NCBI GenBank assembly: GCA_001839685.1
Contig: MLAK01000570.1
Span: 1 to 31,417 of the forward strand
Direction of reading: 5' to 3'
DNA: 31,417 nt
Source of the DNA: Tritrichomonas foetus
Taxonomy: Eukaryota > Parabasalia > Tritrichomonadida > Tritrichomonadidae
The position numbers were made by a program, and so were the translations under genes. Positions within the stretch are counted from its first letter, which is position 1; the number at the start of each line of letters is the position of its first letter. Of the stretch, positions 18,201 to 25,726 are shown piece by piece. The notes under the pieces were generated by a model. That model saw only the letters and a program-made list of their open reading frames with translations, did no database searches and was not told where the DNA came from.

Positions 18201-18757
18201 GTGCCATTTTGAAGTGCGGTGATGTTTCCAACGTCTCAAGGCCGTTCGAACTCGCTGATAAATGGTGTGATGTTCTTTGTGAAGAGTTCTTTAGACAAGG
18301 TGACCTTGAAATGGCTTCCGGAATGGAATATACATCACCTTTGAATGATAGAGAACATCTTGATAAACCTAAATCACAAATTGGTTTCTATACATTCGTG
18401 TGCTTGCCTTTATTTGAAGTGACTGCACGCATGCTTCCTGAATTGGTTTGTAATGTAAATCAGATCAAATCGAACTTAGAAGTTTGGAAGAAAGCAGCAG
18501 CTGAAAAAGCGGCTGCTGAAGAAGCAGCAAAAGCAGCAGCGGAAAAAGCTGCTACTGAAGAAGCATCTGAAAAAGCATCTGAAGAAGCAGATGAAAAAGC
18601 TGCTCCTGAAGAAGCAACTGAAAAAGCATCTGAAAAAGCAGATGAAAAAGCTGCTCCTGAAGAAGCAACTGAAAAAGCAGCTACTGAAGAAGCATCTGAA
18701 AAAGCAGATGAAAAAGCTGCTCCTGAAGAAGCAACTGAAAAAGCGGCTGAAGGCTGA
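15299..18757 (+). CDS. GAF-domain cyclic nucleotide phosphodiesterase (class I)
   Basis: This 1152-residue protein should hydrolyse cAMP and/or cGMP. The C-terminal catalytic domain has all class I signatures: YHNWRHA (822-828), CHDANHDG (862-869), and CGDVSN with Asp975. Predicted metal ligands are His827, His863, Asp864 and Asp975, with His823 as the likely proton donor. Upstream are four GAF-like segments at about 85-190, 225-355, 375-545 and 550-735. The third is the most canonical (SLFLVDNE, VPLNRGIVGHTAQTG, VPIYNNRGEIGGV, NRIDGSAFDEED) and is the best candidate for cyclic nucleotide binding; the fourth holds a low-complexity insert. The last 85 residues or so are an Ala/Glu/Lys repeat tail, likely a long charged helix. 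Two stop codons (TGA TGA) follow in tandem. No transmembrane segment is visible, so it should be soluble. Confidence 0.92.
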   Translation: MAFGHYGIDPRKSLNESMLRQNNRGAYIKIPSVNKTQIINSPNSYQYQAASKYKGGAGQYQQPFNVDVERRYELIENMLHNLNIQPINTVLEQTIIQLMNASTCIVWLNNPSLNILYAPTVSLTCKYQTALVGLCYRTKDIISIERPSEHESFNVAVDNDDSSTILIPLLNDSDDIFGVAQVMRSSDWLPFVESDEATAQFFATKFTQLSHLISRNVRDTNFVFNVINASNQHLFKQMHDLLSRQYRCRSVEFWSLDDVGRGFYKYESDKGFTLLKNKMIGAVGPLLQTGITANIEDVSKCQGYAPDVDGVSGESLLLVPSRINSQCFGIVLRAKAGKQAFSTIEANQLDSLAPLIARALIDNVIETDEDLSNKNFALRLKALLEVAEILSGVLDIDVLIPTIMDRACSLLSTERCSLFLVDNEKQELVSRFHGGLDRSIRVPLNRGIVGHTAQTGNVVNITDAYSDQRFNKAVDLATGFKTRTILTVPIYNNRGEIGGVTEMINRIDGSAFDEEDIKMMKAFNVFCGISLDNAKLYQTSLDLTRQLRGFVSMSSALNKTKTVRDVIEEILDNAKVVIHASRATIFLKNADSDEFAPFVNIGSEIVHGTLFAKEVYKAGKTQIFTREDVMDYIKSDDTTNIEEEKASGLSRVSSALSRDQSIFESQKSVNDLPQFEPICGFPLINNDGKTLGIMELSCSWKILPEDVKLLDCFAVFAAISLEKSELQDIAKFGKVEMELKQYITDEERKLSTIPTKLRIPENEATTIYTVNFDAPEWAGIGFFKVVFAMFDSFNLLETFKIPSETFFRFLSEISQTYNPVPYHNWRHAVDVTQFLSFEIRTSHVDQMLPKFDMLALLTAAVCHDANHDGFTNVFNEKAETPLGILFKNQSVMETHHCSVSIGVISKAENNIFANLSSAEYKHIWTLIIQLILFTDMAKHFDFLKAANAELDKGPLDMSNEEHRIMLMRAILKCGDVSNVSRPFELADKWCDVLCEEFFRQGDLEMASGMEYTSPLNDREHLDKPKSQIGFYTFVCLPLFEVTARMLPELVCNVNQIKSNLEVWKKAAAEKAAAEEAAKAAAEKAATEEASEKASEEADEKAAPEEATEKASEKADEKAAPEEATEKAATEEASEKADEKAAPEEATEKAAEG
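18496..18751 (+). repeat. Ala/Glu/Lys-rich coding repeat at the PDE C-terminus
   Basis: Degenerate tandem units of the type EKAAPEEATEKA and EKASEKAD are built from gaa/gca/aaa codons. The DNA blocks are nearly identical, which indicates recent expansion. Confidence 0.85.
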
Positions 18758-19035
18758 TGAAACAAAAACACTTTTTACTCTAAGATGTCTATGTTAAACT
18801 ATATAATTTAATTAATCTTTTTATTTTTTAGATATAGTTTAACATAGTTAACTTTTCTTTTTCCAAATTATTATTTGCAAATTTCCATGACGCGAATATG
18901 TTTCTTAAAATATAATGACAATCTGAACTGATGTTGTAGTTCTTTGATGTTTTGTATTTTTTGATGATTGACCAAATATTTATTGAAATTATTTGAATAG
19001 TCGCTGATTATTTTAAATTCAAATTTAATTGGATT
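18758..19035. other. PDE-RPL19 spacer
   Basis: It contains the 16-bp perfect inverted repeat listed separately, then AT-rich sequence up to the RPL19 promoter motifs. No gene is supported. Confidence 0.5.
18789..18847. repeat. Perfect 16-bp inverted repeat (27-nt loop)
   Basis: CTATGTTAAACTATAT (18789-18804) and ATATAGTTTAACATAG (18832-18847) are exact reverse complements. The structure begins 32 nt after the PDE stop, so it probably lies in or just past its 3' UTR. Confidence 0.9.
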
Positions 19036-19052
19036 TACGGTTATTGCGGTTA
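19036..19052 (+). promoter_or_regulatory. Tandem M3 (Myb-like) core promoter motifs of RPL19
   Basis: TACGGTTA (19036-19043) and TGCGGTTA (19045-19052) both fit the published Trichomonas vaginalis M3 element, (A/G/T)(A/G)C(G/C)G(T/C)T(T/A/G). They lie 20-35 nt upstream of the start codon. In T. vaginalis M3 is bound by a Myb-like protein. Confidence 0.65.
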
Positions 19053-19061
19053 TGTTCTTGG

Positions 19062-19066
19062 CCTTT
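19062..19066 (+). promoter_or_regulatory. M5 alternative initiator (CCTTT) of RPL19
   Basis: CCTTT lies 4-8 nt before the ATG at 19071, with no TCA-type initiator present. In T. vaginalis M5 replaces the Inr and overlaps the transcription start. Together with two upstream M3 copies this makes a complete M3/M5 promoter. Confidence 0.65.
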
Positions 19067-19070
19067 TCCG

Positions 19071-19610
19071 ATGTCGTGTTTGAAACTCCAAAAGAGATTG
19101 GCGGCGTCCGTCCTTGAATGCGGTCTTGGCCGTGTATGGATGGATGAGTCCGAAACTTCCACAATCGCCATGGCTAACTCACGTCAACAAATTCGCAAAC
19201 TTATCGGTGATGGAATCATCGTTCGTCGCCCAGTTGGAATGCACTCAAATGCTCGCCACAGGATCAGGCTCCTCGCCAAGCGTGCCGGCCGTCATAGAGG
19301 TTTCGGAAAGCGCCGCGGTGGTAAGAATGCCCGCCTCAACAACAAATGGCAGTGGATCCGTCGTATTCGCGTTCTCCGCCATACATTGAAGGACTTCCGC
19401 CAAAAATCAGAAATCGATCGCCATTTATACAGGAAACTTTATTTAAAGGCAAAGGGTAACGAATTCCGTAACAAACGCGTTCTTATGGAGCACATCCATA
19501 CATTGAAAGCGGAACAAGAGCGTGAAAAGACATTACAGGCCCAAATCGAAGCCCGTCGTACACGTAGCCGCCGCATGCGTGAGAAGAAGGCCGCTGCTGC
19601 AGCACAGTAA
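19071..19610 (+). CDS. RPL19: 60S ribosomal protein L19 (eL19)
   Basis: This 179-residue ribosomal protein is in the eL19 family. It shows the conserved start [28 protein letters not shown], the basic block [32 protein letters not shown], and a C-terminal basic helix ending in Ala-rich AAAAAQ. The start at 19071 gives the expected family N-terminus [11 protein letters not shown]. The reading frame reaches back to 19029 only through a TTG. A nearer Met (MANSRQQ) would cut off the conserved first 30 or so residues. Codon use is strongly biased to C- or T-ending codons (cgc, cgt, gcc), making the gene visibly more GC-rich than its neighbours, as expected for high expression. The stop TAA is followed by A, giving the TAAA signal. 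It sits behind an M3/M5-type promoter. An out-of-frame ATG at 19052 lies upstream of the predicted start of transcription and should not matter. Confidence 0.97.
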   Translation: MSCLKLQKRLAASVLECGLGRVWMDESETSTIAMANSRQQIRKLIGDGIIVRRPVGMHSNARHRIRLLAKRAGRHRGFGKRRGGKNARLNNKWQWIRRIRVLRHTLKDFRQKSEIDRHLYRKLYLKAKGNEFRNKRVLMEHIHTLKAEQEREKTLQAQIEARRTRSRRMREKKAAAAAQ

Positions 19611-19953
19611 ACAAATGAGCTTTTGATACTAAATTTTAATACTTTATTTGATTACTCTGCTGATTTTTTTTTAAACAAATTTTTGAAACAATTAATTGAC
19701 CGATTGAAGAATCTCGTTTTATTCTACTAAACATTATATTTAATGGAATATGATTATTTCAACTCTTTCATATGAGAAAATATGATGGGTCAAATGATTG
19801 ACGAATGTTATTATTTTGTGTTTGAGCTTTATAAGGAAATATAATATTGCGAATACTATTTTATCGTTATTTTCATTAGACGATTGTAATACTATTCATT
19901 TCACATCAAAATAATGTGATATAACTATCTCGACGATAGGTATAGAAAAATTT
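19611..19953. other. Intergenic spacer
   Basis: This lies between RPL19 and the coiled-coil gene, both on the plus strand. It is AT-rich and holds no recognised gene or RNA. A T9 run lies about 55 nt after the RPL19 stop. Confidence 0.5.
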
Positions 19954-19961
19954 GACGGTTT
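19954..19961 (+). promoter_or_regulatory. Possible M3 motif of the coiled-coil gene
   Basis: GACGGTTT fits the degenerate M3 consensus, 32 nt before the ATG at 19993. No CCTTT follows, so the assignment rests on one 8-nt match. Confidence 0.35.
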
Positions 19962-19992
19962 CTTTGCTTGTTGAAAGTTGGTTTTTAATTTC

Positions 19993-22851
19993 ATGTCAGG
20001 TCAAGATTCTAGCTCGCAAGCATCTTCCAGGAGACGCCGTCATCATCATAACACAAGTTCATACGACACAGCATCAGTTTCAACACGTGGCCAGATGAGA
20101 TCTTTTCAGCCTGTTCCATCAATCGAAAAGCAATTGACTAATCTTGGAAAAGGCCTTGAAAGCATTAAAAATTCACTCAAAAAATCCGTTGATGTCCAAG
20201 CATTTGATAAAATCGCCGAGAATTTTCATGACGGGCTCGCTAAAATATTGGCAGATTTAATCAAAGTTTTTACAAACTCTTTCCGTCGTGGAAATCCAAC
20301 AGATGAAGAAATTGAACAAATTATCGACTCTATCAACAATGATATGGATTCTGTTCATAATATATTTTTATGCTTCAGAAAGCTTCAGAAATCGAATCTT
20401 CTGAGATGCATTGGTGACTATGATAGACTAAAAATGCTTGTTGAGTTTTGGGGATTCGTGGAAGATAACTACGTGTTATTCTTGACTGAGTTTTGGAGAT
20501 TTTGCACAGAAGTGAACAAAAGAAGTGTTGAATCATATAATTACCAAATTGAAATATTAGGGAACTATATAACTGACCATCATAATCACCTCAATGAACT
20601 TCATTTAAGATTCATTCGTGGAATTAATGAAGTTGATCTAGCAAAAGATCTCGATTTGGAAGAAGAAGATTATTCAGAATATTCTGAAGATGGTGACTCA
20701 GATTCTGAGCGTGCACTTAGATTGAAAATAGGTGACGCCATCCGAGGAGGATATAAACTGATATTCCCAATCCTTAAAGAATGTTGGGAAAATGAATTCA
20801 AAACAAGATTTGATCAACTTCTTGACAAAAAAGACAAAGCTAAAAATGTTGACAATGAAGAAAATAATTCTGACGAAGATGAGATTCAACTTGATTTGTT
20901 CATTTATGACCTTTATGATATTAGGTTATCACAGATTGAAACACTCTACAATATGGCTATTCAATTAGACAATGATGATCAAGCACCAAAAAGATTAGTT
21001 TCATTCATTCGAAGAGAAGCAAGTAAATCGTTTGATGATCAATTTGAAAGCGCCAAAGTAATGTGGTTATATACTACTCAAACTGCTCCTTTACAATACA
21101 GTGCTGCTGAAATGGCTCACTTTGGTCACATCATCACTTATCACATCAAAAGTGAAGTGCAATACAATCCAACACCAGTTACACTCAGAAAAATTGGTGA
21201 ACTTTTCAGACAAGCTGAAGAATTAAATGATCTTCAAACTGCCCAAGAATTATTAAAGTTACTTGTCGAAAATTTAACTCAAAAAATTAATACTCTTGAA
21301 GAAATGTATAAAGAAGAAATCATCCTTTTGAACGCTCCTCCTGAACAAAACAAAATTGATGACTTAAAATATTTTTGGAGGTTGAAATCTGATGACATTA
21401 ACGAACTCGCCCTTCAAATTGCCGAATCTATACGTTTAAGTGATGCTGCAGCATTCATCCATCGTAAGAATGATCCAGCTGTAAACGAAGAGGAAGAAGA
21501 AGACGATAATGATAATGTTGAACCTTATCCAATGCGTAAAGAAATCAATGAATTATCAAAAATTAACACTAATTTCAATGACAAGATTCACAGCCATATC
21601 AAGGAGCTTCAGAAACAATTAAATGCTGCTTACGAAGGCGTCATCACTAGTTCTATTGAAAATGACAAACAATCTGTCAAAACTGGAAAAAGAGACGACG
21701 AATCCATAAAAAGTGCCAAAACTCAAGCACGCAATAAAAAGAGCCAGAAAATGATCAATGATGCATTAAGTATGTGTTCACGTGTTTCTAAAGCTGTAAC
21801 AGTTCGTACAACAACAAGAGATATTACGGAGAAGAAAATTGAATTCCGTACACAAATTGAATTAATTGAAGAAGCAATTTGTCGAACCTATGAACATCTT
21901 TTTGCATCAACACGGTCTTTAATAGTTAGCGCAATCCGTGATTTCAACCAAGAAGCTGCTGAACAATTCAACTTGCATCTTAAAGAACAGTTTACAATTT
22001 ATTTAAGACATCTTGAAGTTCTCAAGAAATGGTATATTGAAGAAATGAAAGTTGATAATGTTCAAATAATTGAAGCTAGAATGGAGAAGCACCAAGGATT
22101 AAGTGCGAACTTGGTTGATTCATGTTTGAAGGAAAGCTTTGAAGATTTCATTCGTCAAACTGTTGAAAACTACCTCGAAAATATCGAAGATATTAAAGAC
22201 GAATACCAAGAAATCATTAAATTCTATGACACTGATATGATCAAGCGAATGGACATGATTGCAGCTGAAGTGCATATTAAGCAACTCGAAATTATTGAAC
22301 AAGAATATCGAATTCAATTGAAGAAAGAAAAATCAAGAGATACAGCAACTGTTACTGAAGCTGAAGATCGAATTCGAACTTTGTTATCAACAAAGCAATA
22401 TGAAGCTGCAAGAAGAGAACAAGAAAAACTGGATAAACTCAAAAAGAAAGAATGGAAAGAAAAAGAAAAAGAAATTAAAAAGAAATATGACGAAATAAGG
22501 AAAAAGAAACTCGAACAACAAGCAAGAGACTTAAAAGTACTTGAAGATTCTTTCGACTCAAAGAAAAAGAAACTTGAACAGGCTTACCAAAAACAACTCG
22601 AAGAACAAAATAATATGTTGTTGAGTTCAATAAGTAGATCTCAGCAAAGCCACATTCAATTCTCAAAGGTTTTGACTGGACTTTCACAACCTGGCGTAAA
22701 AGCAGGTGAATCACCAAAGAAAAACGCTAACATTAAAGATTACGAAGATATTGTGAAAAGGATTTTGAAGGAATATAAAATAGAAAATGTTACTAATTCG
22801 AAGCAGAAGCTTCCTGATTTTGCGGTTAAAACTCGGTCATACAGATTATGA
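19993..22851 (+). CDS. Large charged coiled-coil protein, family not recognised
   Basis: This 952-residue, largely helical protein has a Ser/Arg/His-rich N-terminus (SSRRRRHHH). Acidic clusters lie near 222-240 (EEEDYSEYSEDGDSDSE) and near 505-515 (EEEEEDDNDN). A strongly predicted coiled coil spans roughly 735-880, very rich in Lys and Glu (QYEAARREQEKLDKLKKKE and onward). There is no signal peptide or membrane segment. A short block before the coil, LLSTKQYEAARREQEKLD, resembles one seen in other trichomonad coiled-coil proteins as far as I recall; this is from memory and unchecked. A cytoskeletal or scaffold role is a guess from composition only. The start is the ATG at 19993; the frame extends back to a TTG at 19978. 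A possible M3 motif lies 32 nt upstream. Confidence 0.85.
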   Translation: MSGQDSSSQASSRRRRHHHNTSSYDTASVSTRGQMRSFQPVPSIEKQLTNLGKGLESIKNSLKKSVDVQAFDKIAENFHDGLAKILADLIKVFTNSFRRGNPTDEEIEQIIDSINNDMDSVHNIFLCFRKLQKSNLLRCIGDYDRLKMLVEFWGFVEDNYVLFLTEFWRFCTEVNKRSVESYNYQIEILGNYITDHHNHLNELHLRFIRGINEVDLAKDLDLEEEDYSEYSEDGDSDSERALRLKIGDAIRGGYKLIFPILKECWENEFKTRFDQLLDKKDKAKNVDNEENNSDEDEIQLDLFIYDLYDIRLSQIETLYNMAIQLDNDDQAPKRLVSFIRREASKSFDDQFESAKVMWLYTTQTAPLQYSAAEMAHFGHIITYHIKSEVQYNPTPVTLRKIGELFRQAEELNDLQTAQELLKLLVENLTQKINTLEEMYKEEIILLNAPPEQNKIDDLKYFWRLKSDDINELALQIAESIRLSDAAAFIHRKNDPAVNEEEEEDDNDNVEPYPMRKEINELSKINTNFNDKIHSHIKELQKQLNAAYEGVITSSIENDKQSVKTGKRDDESIKSAKTQARNKKSQKMINDALSMCSRVSKAVTVRTTTRDITEKKIEFRTQIELIEEAICRTYEHLFASTRSLIVSAIRDFNQEAAEQFNLHLKEQFTIYLRHLEVLKKWYIEEMKVDNVQIIEARMEKHQGLSANLVDSCLKESFEDFIRQTVENYLENIEDIKDEYQEIIKFYDTDMIKRMDMIAAEVHIKQLEIIEQEYRIQLKKEKSRDTATVTEAEDRIRTLLSTKQYEAARREQEKLDKLKKKEWKEKEKEIKKKYDEIRKKKLEQQARDLKVLEDSFDSKKKKLEQAYQKQLEEQNNMLLSSISRSQQSHIQFSKVLTGLSQPGVKAGESPKKNANIKDYEDIVKRILKEYKIENVTNSKQKLPDFAVKTRSYRL

Positions 22852-23165
22852 ATTGTCGTTGATTAAATAACTTTATATTTTTATTAATTTTATAGATTTC
22901 GATGTTTTCCTCTATTATTTTCTATTCACAGCATTATAACATATATTTTTCTTTTCTTCATTTTCTCTGATTAATTTTCGATGATTTATTTACTATGATT
23001 AATTTCCTTACCTGCCGAATTTCAATTTATCTAGATCCATTGAGTTGATTTACCTATGCAATCACAATTACATCTCTTTGGTGAAAATAATTTACTATGA
23101 TTTTAAAATTAATTCAAAATTAATGATGAAAACTGTAAACAATTTTTATTTATTCGAATACAAAA
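22852..23165. other. Convergent spacer
   Basis: This lies between the 3' ends of the coiled-coil gene and the basic nuclear-like gene. It is AT-rich. A 74-codon plus-strand frame at 23045-23269 overlaps the opposite gene and looks fortuitous. Confidence 0.5.
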
Positions 23166-24428
23166 TTATTGACATGATTGATAAAAAAACTTCCTATTTC
23201 CGATCGCCCATAAAAACAAATTCTTCTTTGCACCTTCATCAGATTCTTCATCTGGTGGTAATTCCTTAACTTTAGGAATCAAATAATCAGGAACTGTCTG
23301 TTTGTGTTGAACCGTTCTTGGTGAAATCTGAATCATCGGCTGCACAGGTGGCAAAGGCTTTTCTATTTCCACAGAAAGAGAATTTTTATGTTGTTTCTTT
23401 CGTTTCGAACGAGAACTAGTTGCAACACCTACAGTATTAGTTGATTTTTCTGAATTTTCGCCGTTTGATACATGCAATTTATCTCCTGACTTTGGAATAT
23501 TTTCATAATTATTGGGTTTGATCATATTTTTATTGCTATTAACATCCACATCTTCATTTCTTTTCATTTTTATTTTCAAATTCTTATTTAATGAGTTTGT
23601 AGATAAATCTAATGCTATTTCAGAATGAGAATTTGATTTGGAATTAGAAGATGAATTGGAATTTGCTGAGGCTTTTTTTGCTTGAATTCTACGGCTTCTT
23701 CGACGAATGATAGTTTTTTTCTTTTCTTTTGGTTTTCTTACTTCTTCTTTTTGAGTTTCGTTTTCTTCATTTTGAATTTCTTCTTCTTCATTTTGTTCTT
23801 CTTCATTATGATTTTCATTTTCTTCATTTTGTTCTTTTTGGTTTTCATCATCATGATCAGAGTCATCCAAAATGCTGATTTCTTTTGGTTTCCCCCGTTT
23901 GGCTTCATTCTTTAGGATTTCATTTTTATCAATTTGGATTTTTGAGTCATGCGATTCTTCATTTTGTTCAACAAATGAACTATTTTCTTTGTGATTATTT
24001 GATGTGTGATTCTTTTTTAAAGATGATGGTTTTGTTGGTTTCTCTAAGTTTTCCAAAGATGATGTTTCAATGGCATTATTTTCTGTTGTAGCATTATTCA
24101 TCCCTGGTGAATTTGATCTTCTTGATTTTCTTGATCTCACACTGGTTTCCTTTTGATTTATCTGGTCATTGAATCGTTTCTTCGAGTGCTTTTGTGAAAA
24201 CATATCTGCTTTTTGAGTTGATTCCTCATCTTTGGAATTTTGGGTTAGTTCATCTTCTACTTTCTCTTTCGCAGCACTAGAGCGTGCCACTCTTCGTGTA
24301 CGTTTCACTTTTGAAGAATCACTTTCAACATTTGTGTTTTTGCTCAATAATCGTTGTGAATGACGAGTTGCTTCAGATTGTCTTGATTGCATTCGAGTTC
24401 GTATAGATGAGCTCGGCCTGTCAGTCAT
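23166..24428 (-). CDS. Low-complexity, probably nuclear protein of unknown function
   Basis: This is a 420-residue hydrophilic protein with no recognised domain. It contains several basic clusters that look like nuclear localisation signals (KVKRTRRVAR near 43, KEKKKTIIRRRSRRIQAKK in the middle, SRSKRKKQHK near 340). A Glu/Asn/Gln-rich acidic block with imperfect QNEE repeats is encoded near 23750-23850, and there are many Ser/Asn runs. The only ordered-looking part is the C-terminal 60 residues or so (QPMIQISPRTVQ, VPDYLIPKVKELPPDE, NLFLWAIGNRKFF), which would be the best query for homologues. The start is the ATG at 24428; the two codons upstream in frame include a TTG. Being unbroken for 1.26 kb in AT-rich DNA argues that it is a real gene. 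Function cannot be inferred. Confidence 0.75.
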   Translation of the reverse strand: MTDRPSSSIRTRMQSRQSEATRHSQRLLSKNTNVESDSSKVKRTRRVARSSAAKEKVEDELTQNSKDEESTQKADMFSQKHSKKRFNDQINQKETSVRSRKSRRSNSPGMNNATTENNAIETSSLENLEKPTKPSSLKKNHTSNNHKENSSFVEQNEESHDSKIQIDKNEILKNEAKRGKPKEISILDDSDHDDENQKEQNEENENHNEEEQNEEEEIQNEENETQKEEVRKPKEKKKTIIRRRSRRIQAKKASANSNSSSNSKSNSHSEIALDLSTNSLNKNLKIKMKRNEDVDVNSNKNMIKPNNYENIPKSGDKLHVSNGENSEKSTNTVGVATSSRSKRKKQHKNSLSVEIEKPLPPVQPMIQISPRTVQHKQTVPDYLIPKVKELPPDEESDEGAKKNLFLWAIGNRKFFYQSCQ

Positions 24429-24835
24429 TTTCAAAATTTTGGAGACCGTTTAATCAAAATCTCACACTTTTTCAAGTCTCCTGCCATGAAATCATGATGG
24501 ATCCAAAGATTATAATAAATTCAATCATTACTAAAACTCATATAAAAATGAATCGTATCATTAAATTAGAAAATAAGAACATTTTTTTTGATGAATCTCA
24601 ATCCAATTTTATTAAATAATGTTATAATTGAGAAATATGATACGAAATAGGGAATATGTGTGAAATGAAAATATTAGTACATATTATTTCACAAAATAAA
24701 CAAAAATTTATAGATATATGAAAAATCACAATCAATTTATTTTTCTCGCTAGTTTATTTTATTGTTCAACAAAATTCAATCATTTAATTAAAATATTTTT
24801 GAAAAAAATGGCGAATAAAAGAAAAGTTGAACAAT
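24429..24835. other. Intergenic spacer
   Basis: This lies between two minus-strand genes and is AT-rich. No clear initiator, M3 or M5 motif is seen upstream of the 24428 start. A 70-codon plus-strand frame at 24407-24619 has no recognisable content. Confidence 0.45.
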
Positions 24836-25285
24836 TTATTGAATATCTTCATCATCAAAAGAATCCGATATATTTTCCATAAAACTAATTGAAGCTATTC
24901 TTGGATTATCATTTTTACGAGCAATAGGCGACTTTGATTTCACAGGTGATGTAAAATTGGAATAATCTGACAATATAAGTTGTTTACCAAAAGGAGAATG
25001 ATCGTATTGGTCTTTTGATACAAATCTGGGTGGTGTTATATCTTTTGCGGTCAATCCAACATTCTTTGAATATACGTTTACGTTTTCCATCATTTGACAA
25101 ACATTGATCATTGTTTCATCAATTTTTTTGCTGACATTGAATGCATCGGCGTCTTGGTCCTGATTTCGACTTGTTGAAATGGAATGTCCTCCAATTGATG
25201 GTGACCATCTTGCGGCTAAATGGGCAGAAGGAGCTGGTCTTAATCGCTTTGGTGATGTTAATTCGCTAATCGAAAGAGCTGACAT
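24836..25285 (-). CDS. Small SP/TP-rich protein of unknown function
   Basis: This 149-residue hydrophilic protein has no recognised fold. It has many proline-directed phosphorylation sites: TSPKR (11-15), WSPS, ITPPR, HSPF, TSPVKSKSP. Two of these (TSPKR, TSPVK) fit the full cyclin-dependent kinase consensus. A short hydrophobic helix-forming stretch (VSKKIDETMINVCQMMENV) may mediate binding, and the protein ends in an acidic tail (SDSFDDEDIQ). It could be a phospho-regulated adaptor, but this is inference from composition. The ATG at 25285 is preceded by TTACAT, one base off an initiator. It is divergent from the Sly1-like gene. Confidence 0.65.
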   Translation of the reverse strand: MSALSISELTSPKRLRPAPSAHLAARWSPSIGGHSISTSRNQDQDADAFNVSKKIDETMINVCQMMENVNVYSKNVGLTAKDITPPRFVSKDQYDHSPFGKQLILSDYSNFTSPVKSKSPIARKNDNPRIASISFMENISDSFDDEDIQ

Positions 25286-25726
25286 ATGTAAGAATCGGGA
25301 AAATTATTTTTTCTATACGTTAAGGGGAATAATCTAAATTGTTTTTATTATATCCTGAATTCAATGAACTATTTCCTCCATTTTATAATTAAAATAATAT
25401 TTCTATAATAAACATGCATAGAAAAATATCGAAGGAACTTCAAAAATCATTATGTTAGATTGATGGAAAATAATTATTTCTCAATCCAAAAATTTCCTTG
25501 CTTTCGGTAACTATTTAACCTTCAGTGAATACGATGCGGTTCTGAATTTCCTTTGGATCTTGCTTCGTGCATCTAAAAACTCTTGAAATTGGAACGACGA
25601 TCAATTTTTTGTGAACTCATTCAATCATCTCAATCGCCTTTAAAAATAATTGAAATAAAACAAGATGCCATATTAAATTTTTCTGATAAATATGATTTCT
25701 CATGCATTTGACCAGTTAAAACTAAA
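25286..25726. other. Divergent promoter region
   Basis: This 441-bp stretch between divergent genes presumably holds both promoters. A CCTTT box occurs at 25638-25642 and a TCATT at 25617-25621, but both are about 90-110 nt from the Sly1-like start codon, farther than usual, so neither is assigned. Confidence 0.45.

Noticed and set aside
19052..19071. Upstream out-of-frame ATG as a regulatory short frame of RPL19
   Set aside because: The M5 box predicts transcription to start after 19052, so this ATG is probably not in the mRNA.
25617..25642. TCATT and CCTTT as promoter elements of the Sly1-like gene
   Set aside because: They lie 85-110 nt from the start codon with an ATG between, unlike the short leaders typical of trichomonads.
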